Origin: Simmondsia chinensis
Taxonomy: Eukaryota; Streptophyta; Magnoliopsida; Caryophyllales; Simmondsiaceae
Length of the DNA: 64,000 nucleotides
NCBI GenBank assembly: GCA_018398585.1
Contig: JAGTTD010000006.1
Span: 756,501 to 820,500 of the forward strand
Direction of reading: 5' to 3'
The notes beneath the pieces were generated by a model, which saw only the letters and a program-made list of their open reading frames with translations, was not told where the DNA came from and did no database searches. Made by a program: the position numbers and the translations under genes. Of the stretch, positions 43,243 to 55,274 are shown in pieces; positions within the stretch are counted from its first letter, which is position 1; each line of letters starts with the position of its first letter.

Positions 43243-43690
43243 TTAAAGGAAATAGTGCCAAAAAAGCTTCATAGGGATAGCTCTACCTAATGCATCAGTA
43301 TACATAATGGAGTCTAGACCTGAGCCACACATCAAAGACTGTTGGACCACAAAGGAGACATGATGAGCGTACTTCGTTGCTCCATCAGCAGCTATACTTG
43401 CTTCTCTAAAACAGTACTTGATCTCATGTTTCTTCCTGAGTCTTTCATCATCAAAATATCCTAAATTATTATCTGAACCTACCATTGAGACATTTAAATC
43501 CCATTAAGAACACCGATTACAATCTTATTATCGCCTTCTACTCGGATCCTTTTGAATCCCAAACTAACTACTCTCATAATACTGTCTTCAGCCTTCACAG
43601 CTTAGCGTCCACGATAAACACATTTCCTACCCGTCTAGATCCTTCAGCAATGAACCAGCCTGTCCTGTCTCGATGCCGGAGCTAAGTGAA
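43243..43690 (-). pseudogene. Decayed LINE RNase H fragment
   Basis: Read on the - strand across frameshifts: AGSLLKDLDG, VGNVFIVDAKL, AEDSIMRVVSLGFKRIRVEG with DNKIVIGVLNG, then CFREASIAADGATKYAHHVS. These correspond to successive RNase H blocks, including D/E in VDAK and EGDN. Frameshifts and stops break the frame between the blocks. This is a third, independent RNase H remnant in the window. Confidence 0.65.
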
Positions 43691-43857
43691 AGGGACATGT
43701 CTAAGGAAACAAGTGGGGTGCATGCGTGAATAATAGCCAGGTAAAGTGGATAAAGAGGCACGGTTCGTACGCCACCCCTCACCCCCACACCACACCAACT
43801 TGTTTGAATTTTTTCCATGCATTATCCATTTATTTTCAAATAAAAAAATTTATTTAT

Positions 43858-44038
43858 TTATTTTTATTTTTTTTTTGGGTAAAAAAGGACTGGGTTGCCC
43901 TAGCTAACCCCATATCATGAGAAAGCCCACAATCTCTATAAGCAGGCAAGTCATGAGTATATCCTCAGCGAGAATCGACCCTTAGGTGATGACCGCATGG
44001 GTAAGAGGCATCACCAACTAAAACGCCCTCTTGATGGG
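43858..44038 (-). mobile_element. tRNA-derived SINE, second copy
   Basis: Same family as 5263-5438: GCAAGTCATGAGTATATCCT and GGTGATGACCGCATGGGTAA are shared, with poly(T) at the left. The box B region is mutated. A weak duplication (TTCAAATAAAA / TTCAAATGAAA) may flank it. Confidence 0.75.
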
Positions 44039-44653
44039 ATTCAAATGAAAGATGCTAAATATTACCACAAAAAAAAAAAAAACTGTGTTATAAAAAATAA
44101 TATCGACTACATAGTTTTTGAACATATACATTAACTATATACCTAAGTATATTATTTAGATACATATAACGTCATTTACCCGTCAGTCTAGGGCCTTGTC
44201 TTAATGATAAGAGGTAGGTGAGGAGATACAAATTACGATATTGCTTTCGACCAAAAATATCTAAAGTTGATTCCCTGTTGAACCTCTCCTTAAGAAATTG
44301 CTAAATTAACTGGCTTATGTGGTGTGTAGGTCATTGTATGGGTCAGGGTTTTTCGGCTAACTAAAATATGTTTGAATTAGTGGGCCCATGTCAGAAGGCT
44401 AGATAGTTTTGTTTATGGGCCCAGCAAAGTGGGCCCTCTTTGAGAAGAAGCCCATCTACTTGAGGACGAAGCATCAAAGAAGTAAGTTAATTTAATTGCA
44501 TTTCTTCCAATTCAAGTAATTAATAATAATTTTATTCACACATTAAATATTTTCTTGTGTTCATATACTAAGGGAAATTTTAGGCTATAATTTGATTTTT
44601 TTTTTCTTTTATTTTAGAATCATTTTTTGCAATATTGCTTCTTTCATAAAACC

Positions 44654-44685
<32 letters not shown>

Positions 44686-44793
44686 AAAATCATAATTGAA
44701 GCTTTTTTTTTTTTTTTAAGTTTTCGACTTTTATTTCTAGGTTTGCTTAAACTGAAATATAATATTTTTCATATTCTCTTTTAAAAAAAATAG

Positions 44794-45053
44794 AGGGCTC
44801 ATTTACTATGCACTAAAGCACTAGATCATATTAGAACTCCGAAGTTATGCGTGCTTGGGCGACAGTAGTATCAGGATAAGTGACCTCTTGGAAAGTCCTC
44901 GTGTTACCAACCCTATAAGATTTGGGGTCCTCGAAAACAGCCTATCGGCAAGGTTACACCCTGAAAGGGGTAAAGCTGCGTACGTCCATCCTCCCAAACC
45001 CCGCTTAGGCAGGAGCCCTTGAGACACTGGGTCTGTTGTTGTTGTTGTCGTCG
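44794..45053 (+). mobile_element. 5S-headed SINE with full (TTG)n tail
   Basis: Plus orientation. The 5S head includes AGAACTCCGAAGTTATGCGT and GATAAGTGACCTCTTGGAAA (mutated C box), then GGGGTCCTCGAAAACAGCCT, GCTGCGTACGTCCATCCTCC, and GGAGCCCTTGAGACACTGGG with a (TTG)n tail. Flanked by TCTCTTTT(A)nTAG at 44775-44793 and 45054-45070. This copy joins the 5S head and the (TTG)n tail in one 260-bp unit. Confidence 0.88.
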
Positions 45054-45339
45054 TCTCTTTTAAAAAATAGGAAATAAATCTTTTTTTTTTTTTTGTTTAA
45101 AAGTGCTTTTACATGTGTATTGCCAAAATATAATTCATATCATAGGCTTTGTTTGTTTCGTAGGTATTGATATAATTTTTATTAGGTCAATTAATATTAT
45201 ATACCGAGACAACTCTTAATATATAGATATATAATTTTATTTGTTCGAAATAAATTTGCTTTGTAAAGTTTATATATATATATATATATATAGCTTTATG
45301 CATTGTATGACCAAGGTTAATTAGGCCATTCAATTGTGA

Positions 45340-45862
45340 AATTATCTATATTTTAGGTAAAGTGTCATAAAACTATCTAACTTTTCTAATTTTTCAAAGT
45401 TACACCTAAAATTTTTCAAAACTTTCTCAATATCACACCTAACGTTGACACCATTAAGTTTCTATCAAATAAAACACCGTGTTTTGGAGTATAAATACAT
45501 CAAAATACCAAGTTTAACTTAATTTGATTAAATTATAAGTAATGTATTTTGCAAATGACGAAATTATCCTTTACTTTTAAATTTGTAAAATTGTTAAGGA
45601 TTCGGCGCGCTACTACAGACTTTTGCTTCCAAAAAATTTAGAAGTATTTTTTTATTTGTAAACTTGTTCATAATTTATTGATGAAAAAACAAGATTTTAT
45701 TAAAGGTAGTTTGGTAATTTCGTATTTATTTTAACGGAAAGTTAAAGGTGTCATCATTAGGTGTGACACCGAAATTTTTTTGAAAAGTTTACATGTGACT
45801 TTAAAAAATTTGAAAAGTTAAGTGATTTTCGGATACCTCACCTAAAATTATAGATAGTTTTC
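45340..45862. mobile_element. Long TIR foldback element
   Basis: ATTATCTATATTTTAGGTAA and TTTTTCAAAGTTACACCTAA at the left are inverted at the right (CACCTAAAATTATAGATAG; ACATGTGACTTTAAAAAATT). Arms of ~70 bp; the interior has no coding sequence. Confidence 0.6.
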
Positions 45863-47040
45863 TGTAAAAAAAACTTATAAATATATGTAAAAGAAAAAAT
45901 AATATATATATATATATATAATAAAAATAATATAAAATAAATATATCTGTTAATAATAATTTTGATATATTTATTTTATATATTATTTTTATGATAAAGT
46001 TGCATTTTATTATATATTATTATAATATATGTGTAATTTGGTTATGGATGAAATGCTGAGTGCGCCTTTATCTCAAAGGAATCCCATGACTCGATCTGTA
46101 CCTTACGTGAAATATCTGAATATTTTTTCCATAAAAGCAATTGATATTTTCAAAGACTAATTTGAGATATTTTAATATTTTAAATATAATTTTAAAAATA
46201 TTACGGTATGTTTGGTCTGAAATGAAAATCATTTTTAAATAAAAGTATAAGTTTTTTATTTTTAAATAGAAACAGGAAAAAGTATGATACGACAAATAAA
46301 GTTTCGGTCTGTTACATGCAAACTTATTTTGACATAACAGGAAAGCAAAAATACTCGATTGACTGTAATATTTTGGAAAAGAATAAAAAAGAGAATACTC
46401 AAATATGGCCCGCGGCAAATATCAATTGGCTACTTTTACATTTCTCGTTAGACTCAATGGTATAGATTTTTTTTATTTAAATCTAATAGTCATAAAGTAC
46501 TCCTCGTATCTCTCACCTTTTTATACAAGTCATACTCCCTATCTATATATATAATATATATAGTAACATATTTTTAAAAAGGATTAAAGTAACATGTTAA
46601 AAAAAACAAAGAGGGGCATCAGTTATATTATAGGTAGTCGGGATACTGACACGACAACTAGAAAGATGTTATTATAATTGGAAAAATGACGTGGCAAAAT
46701 CATTTTTTTTTTTGAACGGAAAAGTAAATTTCTTTGTTTGTCTTTTTTTTAAAAATATGTTCTGTTTTTGCATATTTAAAATCTCTTAATTTTTCACTAA
46801 ATATTATATCTTTTTAAGTATTTTTCATGAAGGAAAAAAAAAGATTTAGTGAAAAATAATAAAGTATTAATAAAATAAGGGAAATTGCCCAATTTAGAAT
46901 TCATTGAAAAACCAATGTCTAGAGATTCATGCATCTAAGCTCAATTACGCAAACACAAAATAATATTTAAACTTATAATATATCTTTTGTTTTGATTTTT
47001 GAACATATATTTGACCTACCATAAATAGCATGTATAATAT
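45863..47040. other. Intergenic, AT-rich
   Basis: Half of a foldback arm related to 47098-47830 may lie at 46436-46525. A 116-aa minus-strand frame (46068-46418) has no recognisable domain. Confidence 0.35.
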
Positions 47041-47045
47041 GATAT

Positions 47046-47081
<36 letters not shown>

Positions 47082-47097
47082 TTATATATATGGAGCA

Positions 47098-47830
47098 TTC
47101 ACTCACCGAGAGGGTGAGAGATGAGAGGAGAGAATATGGACTGTTAGTAGGGGTGTAACGAGCCGATCCAAGCCCCCCCTTATTCAATAAGGCTTATCGA
47201 GCTCGAATTCGAGCCGAGCTCTTATCGAGCATTTTTAACCCTTGTTCGAACTCCGTTCGATAAGAATATAGTGTGTTCAATGCTTAGCTCGGCTCGGCTC
47301 GGCTCGAAAACGAATCGAGTTGAGCTTATTATCATGTCGAGTCGAGCTTATTATCGAGTCCAATCGAGTTTGAAACTTAGCCAAGCTTGCAATCGAGTCG
47401 AGCTCATTAATGAGCCGAGCTTTTTAAGTTATTATCGAACCATTTTTGAACTAATACTAACTATTATTGAGCTGGTATCGAGCCCCTTAATGAGCTCTTA
47501 TCGAATCCTTATCAAATTGTTCGTGAACATTAGCGAGTCGAGCACCCCCTGTTCGAACTCAGCTTGTTAAGCTTATCGAGCGTGCTCGAACTCAGCTCAA
47601 TAAGCTATCAAGCCCTCCTAATGAATGCGAACGAGCCCTAATCGATTTCGAACGCAAGTAGTTCATCGAACACTCTGTTCGTTTATACTCCTAACTGTTA
47701 GATCTAAATCAAGGAAAATTCGGCCAATAAGTCTAATGCGAGGTGTAAAAAATAATTTTGAAATTTGTACCTTTGATTTAGATCTAATGGTTCGTATTTT
47801 CTCATGTCATCTCTCTCACGTTATATGGGC
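47098..47830. mobile_element. Foldback element hosting a hAT MITE
   Basis: GTTAGATCTAAATCAAGG (at 47696) and its inverse CTTTGATTTAGATCTAATGG (at 47772) plus GGTGAGAGATGAGAGG / CATCTCTCTCACG at the outer ends form imperfect arms. A family A MITE (47148-47693) sits in the left arm. A (TA)n tract precedes it. Confidence 0.55.
47148..47693 (+). mobile_element. hAT-like MITE, family A (GAGCTCG-rich), 546 bp
   Basis: Ends TAGGGGTGTAACGAGCC and, inverted, TAGGAGTATAAACGAA; perfect 8-bp target duplication ACTGTTAG (47140-47147, 47694-47701). An 8-bp duplication is typical of hAT elements. The interior is full of degenerate GAGCTCG/TCGAGC words and has no transposase. It is inserted within a foldback element. 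Confidence 0.82.
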
Positions 47831-47864
47831 ACAATTGGACCATACCATGTAAAATTTCTGTAAA

Positions 47865-48006
47865 TAATTCTCAGAAACAGTAAAAATCTCTGCACCTTCG
47901 TAGACATTGGCTCTATTGGTTGAACCACATAAATCTTATGTGTTGCTAATTTTTTTTCTCATTAACTTTTCTGGTTGCTCTTTCAGGTTCATTTTTGTAA
48001 CACCTG
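47865..48006 (+). mobile_element. LTR U5-like remnant
   Basis: Contains AAAAATCTCTGCACCTTCGT, TTGAACCACATAAATCTTAT and ends TTTTTGTAACA, in the same order as the LTR remnant ending at 3978. The upstream part is missing. Confidence 0.4.
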
Positions 48007-48707
48007 CCATTAAGAATCAATCCTAAAACTATAAATCACTCTCTTTAGAACTTTATTTTACTAATCTTATATTGTATCCGTTTACTCTCTATACATGTAA
48101 CACACTAAATACTCGTCTTTTTGGTTGGCTTGATTTATATGGGTGGGTCAATGGTTGCTTGCTTTTGTTCTGCTTGCGTTTCTTTTTTTGTCGAGGCTCC
48201 ACTTCCGTGGATGCAGACTACTTTGTCTTTACCAGCCCCACTCGCTAATTATCCAAAATATTTGTTCTCTTTTCTCAACTTACATATATAAGCAAGTTCT
48301 TATCATAGAAAGCTCTTTAGCAGCAAGTACTTCCACAAACACGCCTACATATTCTAAGTTGACTCGAGAACAGAACGAACGACACAACCCGTGCCACCAC
48401 GACATGCCACGTGTAGGAAAATTGCCTGTCAGCAAAGGGCAAGAGAGTAGTAGAATGCCATAATATTTGTACGAAAGAGGCATATTTTTAAGGGTACTTT
48501 TGTAGCAGCATGCCAATCATATATGCAACTTTGCATGTAAGTGTATATATTTTGCCTCTTCTAGCTACACCACGGGTATTTTACCCTATTAAACTAGCCT
48601 CACTTTGCCATTTTTATACTTATATATTGGCACAAATGTGAAAAAAAAAAAAAAAAATACTGTTAGATGTTGACCGTGAGTCAATAAGTCAGTCACTTAC
48701 TTTACAT

Positions 48708-49636
48708 AGCGTCATTTCCAATGCCCTAAGCGCTCTCGCCTAAGCAGAATCTGGGAGGATGGATGTACGCAGCCTTCCTCCTTCATGTTAGAGAATTTCC
48801 CAAAATACCGGGAACTGGGTAACCAAAAGATCTCAGGTTGGTGAGGCTATGTAATCACTTCCTTAAGACTTATTTTAGTATACGAAATATTCTCGGGGAT
48901 ACAACAATAACTAAATATGAAGAAGAGACATATTGAGATGAATGAGAACGATCTTTTCAAAGACTTTTACAACATTTTTATATGAATTTTTCAAGTGCTG
49001 CTTGCAATTGTATTTCATAATTTTATTTCTCAAAACATGAAGAGAGAATTCTCTTTTTTTTTTTTCCCTTTGAAATGAACCCCCCAAAGGGCTATCTATA
49101 ATTTTTCAAGTGTCTCTTCAAGAAGGGACACATCCCTTCATGAAGGGTCACTTCCTTTTTTAATATTTCATAATTCTTGCAAGTAAACACATTCAATATG
49201 TGTTCTCTTAAATAATAGGGGGAAATAATATAAGAAAATAAGGTTCAAAAGATGCCCCAAATTTATCAAAAGGTTACTGTAATTCTGTAAGATTTGCGTG
49301 TCCACGCACGAGCCCCGTGTGTCGACATACAAATGGTTATGTTGGATTGTGTGTTGATACACGGGCCCTGTGTGTCGACACACATCCCATACAAGTTCAA
49401 AACACTTAAATCAAGTATGGGACAATCACATACATTTTGAAAATATACTAACACTTCAGAGTACTACCCTGAAGAGAGGCTGTTTCCGAGAACCTCCAAC
49501 TTGAGGGGTGCGACATGTGGACTTCTCAGGAGGTCACCCCATATTGGTACTACTCTCGTCCAAACACACTTAATTTCGGAGTTCTAATGGGATCCAGTAA
49601 TCTGGTGCTTGCGTGTTGTTACCCTCTTAGGTAAGC
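48708..49636 (-). mobile_element. 5S-headed SINE, subfamily A, split by a solo LTR
   Basis: Tail half at 48708-48785 and head half at 49454-49636; together they form one SINE. Outer target duplications CACTTACTTTACAT / CACTTAATTTACAT at 48694-48707 and 49637-49650. The 668-bp interruption is a solo LTR with its own 5-bp duplication. Confidence 0.85.
48786..49453 (-). mobile_element. Solo LTR inside a SINE
   Basis: Starts TGTTAG and ends CTAACA, flanked by the 5-bp duplication CTTCA (48781-48785, 49454-49458). It has no internal retrotransposon sequence, hence a solo LTR left by LTR-LTR recombination. It contains repeated GTCGACA-type palindromes at 49294-49385. The minus orientation is tentative, based on similarity of layout to the LTR at 26589-27174. 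Confidence 0.85.
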
Positions 49637-49700
49637 CACTTAATTTACATGTTGAGATAATAATAGGTGTGGATTCCATTTGTGATACTATGATATTGTT

Positions 49701-50032
49701 TGTTAAGACCACCCACATACACTGAAACCCTAGATTGAAATAATAATCATACACAAAAGGGGATTAGAGAGTAAAATCAAAGAAATCTAAAATTTAAGAT
49801 TCAGTTAAAGCCTACATCCATGGAGAGAGGGGCAAAATAAATCCACTATATAATTGAAAGTCTACATGAAACATCTCTACTTTCAATCCTAATTTTAATG
49901 TACAGAACCCTTGTGTATGTATAGAGTCACCGCACTAAAACACTATTGTGTTTTGAGCCTAAATTGGATGTACCCAATCTAGTACCTTATAAACAAGGCT
50001 CAATACAGTCAGACACTACACATAACCCAACA
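49701..50032 (-). mobile_element. LTR fragment of an unclassified retrotransposon
   Basis: The - strand starts TGTTGGGTTATGTGTAG and ends GGTCTTAACA. It shares TGTTGGGTTA and TTTAGTGCGGTGACTCTAT with a copy at 56.6 kb. No 5-bp duplication is evident at these ends. Confidence 0.5.
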
Positions 50033-50088
50033 CCATTAGAATAGGGAATTCGAGTTAGATGAGAAGTACAACTTTGCTTTTGTGTCTA

Positions 50089-50614
50089 TAGGTGTAAACG
50101 AGCCGAGCTGAGCTGAGCACCCCCTGTTTGAACTCAAGCTCTGAAAGGCTTATCGAGCTTGAGCTTGAGGCGAGCTCTTATCGAGCTTTCCCAACCCTTG
50201 TTCAAGCTCGGTTCAATAAGATTTTAATGTGTTCGATACTTGGCTCGGCTCAGCTCATTAGGCTTATCGAGTCGAGTCGAGCGCATTATCGAGCCAAATC
50301 GAGCTCATTATCGAGCCCAATTGATCTTAAAATCAAGCTAAACTTGTTGTCGAGTAGCTGAGCTTTTCAAGTTACTATCGAGCCATTATTGAACCACTTT
50401 CGAACCAATATCAACTGTTAATAAGCTCTTAACGAGCCTTTAATGAGCTCTTATCGAGTTGTTTGCGAACGAGGCAAGCACCCCTCTATTCAAACTCAAT
50501 TCGTTAAGCTTATCAAGCATGCTTGATCTTGGCTCAATAAGCTATCGAGCCCTCATAATAAACACAAACGAGCCCTTATCGATTTTGAACACGAATGATT
50601 CATTTATACCCCTA
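50089..50614 (+). mobile_element. hAT-like MITE, family A
   Basis: Terminal TAGGTGTAAACGAGCC matched by TAGGGGTATAAATGAATC at the other end (inverted); 526 bp. The interior is closely similar to 47148-47693. Target duplication decayed. Confidence 0.78.
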
Positions 50615-53087
50615 GTTTATATGTATACCGAACAAGGCCAAAACGTTAATAAAAATGCAGTTTTTTTCACGGCTTAGCCAAATGAGGAAAGCAAGTATAG
50701 GGGGCGCGTGTAAACTAGGGAGGGAAAAATGTAGGTACTAAAATAGGGAATCCTTATGGTGGGAGCATTCTTTCAATTATTAACACCCCACATTTATCTA
50801 TCCGTCCATGTGCTTCACTATTTCTGTTCTTGTTTGGTATCGTTTTTTTATTTACGGTTATATGTTTTTTAAAATAAGAGTTTAAAAACCCGTTTTGTTA
50901 AAATCTCGTTTCATGTTAGTATTTTCGAGACTTGAGTCAGTCCACAAGCGAAAATAAAACATAGAGAAAAAAACAGAAGATGCTCAAAATTGTTAAAAGA
51001 TTTCAGTAGAACAGCAGAAGATACAAAAACGGGAGGAAAATGAACTAAAGAGCCTAAACAAGACCAGAAGAAGATGGTAAAAGCGTATCAAAGCCCCAAA
51101 CCGACTAAAAAAGACATGACCAACAACGATCGGGAGAAGTAGATAAATCTCAAAAGCTCGAGGTAAACCTCCATTGTGATAGTCACTAATTATCGAGAAA
51201 AAAAAATTGTTAGCGTTTCCAATGAAAATCCATTAAATCTAATTTGAAGATACCTCTATATTATTAAAATCATGTCTCACATCAACATTTTTTGATTAAA
51301 ATTTCTCTAATTTCAATGGAAATTACGTATATGATACAATTTTTTATCTAGTAAAAAACTGGAGTATTTAAATGATAAAAATGCTTGAAAAATATTAGAA
51401 ATAGATCGTTAATTAGGTGCTTAAATATCTAAAATTGCTATTTCTTTAATATATCAAGTCGTTATCTGCGTCTTGTTTTAGCATCTCTTGTTATCTTTTC
51501 TTTTGCTGAACTGTGCGTATCTTGGGTCTCTCCATGAGATGTCTACTTTTGTATTGCGAGTATCCCTTACTGCTTATCGGAGAAAAAAAAATCTTAGATA
51601 TAAGGATGTAAAGAAAAGGAAAAAAAAAAGATAAATTATATAGTTTACATCACGACTATATAATTAATCTCAAAATCTTAATTCAATATTGATGTTGTGG
51701 CCTTTTAGTATATCATAGGTCACAAGTTAATTTTTAAGTTAAAATAGAATAATAGTAGATTCGTATTAAGTTAAAAAAATCCAAGTTTTATGTTGAAGCA
51801 GAGTATAAGAGTCCTACAGATGTCACAAGTTACTTTGCGGTATATAATAGCAATTTTTAATCAGAATGATGTAGCGATGTTATTGAAGATAAAAAAAAAT
51901 TATAGATTTGATATGTTGCCTACAGATTCAACATACTGTGACATCATAGATAGCGATCCTTGATTTAAAATGAAGAAAATATGTAACCATCAAAACATAA
52001 TGGGACCATAATTTAATTTTACTAATATCAACTGTATAAAATAGCACCCGTGTCCCTATCGTGCTTTCGTCAATCAAGATGGAAAATCTTAGCCAAATTG
52101 TAACTTGCATGTCTGGGAGTTCATGTCTGGGAGTTCATGTCATTCGATCTAATCAAAATTTCAGAGGCAGCCACAGGAGCTGTAAATGTAACAATTACGC
52201 CCCTATAAATACGGGGGTGAGCAAAATAGTAGAAAGATGCAGAACGTTAAAGGAAAAAAAAAAAAAAAACAAAAGGGATTTGGTCCTATTTGGATATCCA
52301 CTTTTATTTGCAGTTTTTGTTTTTTAAAAAACTAAAAACTAAATTTCCAAAATAATTTTTCCGGGTCTTTTAGTTTTCGTTTTTCGTTTTTCATTTTATC
52401 TTATTATATGTCTAAATTGAAAACAGAAAACCAAAACTAAGAAAATTCGGTTTCAAAACCAAGTCTACAGTTTCTCAAAAAATAAAGACTGTAAATAAAA
52501 AATGGATACCAAATAAGCCGTAAATAACACACAAAGAAACTTTTAAGCGTACAGTATATATAACTCACGGTTAATCGAGTTGTGCATAATAAGTTAACCC
52601 GGAAACTCTTTAAAAACAAACAATAAATATCATTTTGAGTTTTGACTTGTGCTCTTGGCAGGGATTGGCTCGCTGCACATCAAGATAGAATTATAAAAAA
52701 GGAAATGCAATCACAACATGATATAGATAGGCACTATATATTATACAATTAATTATCTAAAATAAACTATATATTATAATTATTTTTTTAATTATTGGGT
52801 CCATTATGTTCGTAGGTTGTCAATTATAAACTTCAATTAATGGGACCAAGTCAAATTCCAATCTCTTACACTACACCTTTTACAAATGGAAATTGTTTTA
52901 GGCATTTTATTAATAAGACGTAAAACAAATCCAACCAGATCCAAAACTCATTTATCGACATTTAGATTTAAATCCATTTCAAACAAATTTTTACATTCAA
53001 GTCCATTACAATTAGGTCGGGTTGGATAGATTCGAGTCCAATTATCATCCCAAATTTTGGCCGTGCTTTATTTCCGAAATAAGCGTT
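50615..53087. other. Intergenic, AT-rich, few recognisable repeats
   Basis: An L1-like end may lie at 51470-51593 (CTTACTGCTTATCGGAGAAA). A short direct duplication of CATGTCTGGGAGTT occurs at 52109-52140. No gene recognised. Confidence 0.4.
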
Positions 53088-53108
53088 TTTAGAAAAAGTA
53101 CTTCTAAA

Positions 53109-53312
53109 GCCCTACTTATGATTGATGCTATCCTACTGTCAGGTCTTTCGTTCTGTGCTGCGGACCAGATTCTCAAGGTTGGGGGTCTTCGGAAACGGCC
53201 TCTCTTCAAGGTGGCCCCTTGAAGGGGGAAAGTTATGTACATCTATCCCTCCCAGACCCTGCTTATGCGAGAGCCCTTGGAGGCACTGGGTCTGTTGTTG
53301 TTGTTGTTGTTG
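53109..53312 (+). mobile_element. Short RTE LINE 3'-end copy
   Basis: Ends GAGGCACTGGGTCTG(TTG)n. The first ~75 bp are not 5S and probably come from the LINE 3' UTR. Identical 21-bp target duplications (ending GTACTTCTAAA) at 53088-53108 and 53313-53333. Confidence 0.82.
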
Positions 53313-53734
53313 TTTAGAAAAAGTACTTCTAAAATTTCTCCTTTGAAGAATCAGAGGAAAGAACTAAAAAATTTTTCAAATAAAAATATCCTTATTGAAG
53401 CACATTTTACAGAAATACTTACGTAAAAAATGTTCTTAAGAAAAACAATACATTGACATCTTGGTCAAACATGTTCTCAGTATTCAGTAATAATATTTTT
53501 TTAATATTTGAAAGTATAAATTAAATATAAAATAGGTACATATTATTATTTTTTTTAATAATTATTGACGTGGGATTTCATATGAATAAATATCTAAATT
53601 TATGTTTGCAAGTTGCAGCCCACAAAGACAATTATTTTAGTTACACAATTTAAGTTTTTGGTTTTACGACGCAATACATATGATTACAAACAAAGAAAAT
53701 AATATAAAATATTAACGTTATTTACACCAAAACT

Positions 53735-54050
53735 TAATATACTTTTTTCACTGTGTTAATTTAGTTTTTCTATAATTTATTATGTCATTTTAGTTCTTTG
53801 GTTAAGTTCAAGTTAAGTAATTAACGTAATTTTTAACGGCATAATCACGTAAGATGCAAGTAACACAATACAAATCTTCTTATTGACTCAATTTTACCCA
53901 ACTCGTGATAGAACCAGTCAAACTCTCATTGATATTTTAAAATAAACTTTACTTATAAGAACTAAATTGATACAATTAAAAGTATAATAACTAAATTAAC
54001 ATAATGAACAATGCACGGGAATATTTGGTGTCACTAACCCATAAATATTT
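53735..54050. mobile_element. Foldback MITE (family H)
   Basis: Shares GATGCAAGTAACAC, TGACTCAATTTTACCCAACT and CTAAATTGATACAATTAAAA with 54705-55050. Both ends are decayed. Confidence 0.5.
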
Positions 54051-54059
54051 TTATAAACA

Positions 54060-54440
54060 AACAATATTTTTGATACGAATATTGCCTAGGGTCACGGCCG
54101 AATTAGTCTCGAGCCTTCCCCGACTGCCACTTCATCGACTATTACACCAATGCCATATCAGCAGTGCCATATCATCATATATCGCTACATCATCAACCTA
54201 AACCCTAGTTAGTTAGTATAAATAAGATAGGGAAGTGTGGTATTGTGATGTTGAGATTATTCTGTTGATGTAGCGCTCTCTCTCTCCCCCCTAAATCTTC
54301 TGTAAATTTCCCTCTATTTCATCTAGATTTCTCCTCTTTTCTGTATTACTATACTTGTAAACACTCCAATGGAGTGATACTGCATACAATCTAGAGCAGT
54401 CGATTACTGTCCTGTAACTATTAATTTGAGTGTTTGTGAT
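54060..54440 (+). mobile_element. Possible LTR remnant
   Basis: Has a TATA-like AGTATAAATAAG at 54215, then CT-rich leader-like sequence and TGTATTACTATACTTGTAAA. This layout fits an LTR promoter and R region, but no ends or target duplication were identified. It could instead be unrelated intergenic DNA. Confidence 0.25.
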
Positions 54441-54704
54441 GTTGAATTGGGTTTTACGAGCTAGATCGATATTGATTGCTATCAATTGCAACACATACAA
54501 TATGTTAATTAGATTAGCATGAAAAATAAAAACATAAATTTTTGCTTGTGAAAATGGGTAACTAATTAAATAATTAAAATTAAACAGGCTTGACAAAAGA
54601 TGAGGACCAATTAGTACGTCTGTTTGGCTGCGGTCTGATCCTTGCATTTATATAATAGAAAAGTACCTTACTAATTTTATTAATATATTTTAGAGTTATT
54701 TAGG

Positions 54705-55050
54705 CTCAAGGTCCGACTAATTTACTCATTGTGTCAATTTGATCCTATACTTTTAATTGCATTAATTTAGTTTTTGAATAATTCAAAATGTGTCAATTTA
54801 ATTATTTGGTCAAATTTAAGTTATGTAAATGATATAATTTTGAACGGTAAAATTATATTAGATGCAAGCAACTTATTATAAATTCATCTGTTTACTCACT
54901 TTAACCCAATTCATGGCCGAACCATTAAAAATTTCATTAAAAACTTAGCAAATTTTTTTTTTAAGGACCAAATTGACATATTTTAAATTATACAGGGACT
55001 AAATTGATATAATGGATAAAGTACAGGGACCTTTGGTATAAATAACCCTA
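54705..55050. mobile_element. Foldback MITE (family H)
   Basis: The left arm with GTGTCAATTTGATCCTATAC is matched in inverse on the right (CAGGGACTAAATTGATATAA). A related copy is at 53735-54050. Confidence 0.55.
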
Positions 55051-55274
55051 TATTTTATCATATACTAATACTAATATATTTAATATAAACTTATAGAGTT
55101 ATTATTGTCATAGTAAAAGTTATTATTATTATTAGAACTTATAAAGAATGATTAGTCTCAAAATTGCTCTGGTAATAACAAAACACAAAGTTATTGATTA
55201 ATTAAAACAACTACTTAATATTATTTTTATGATTAATTTTGCCAAAAATATTATTTTGTTTTAGACAATAAAGG

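Noticed and set aside
44794..45053. Cassandra-type TRIM (LTR element carrying 5S sequence)
   Set aside because: No TG...CA ends, no primer-binding site, and target duplications far longer than 5 bp.
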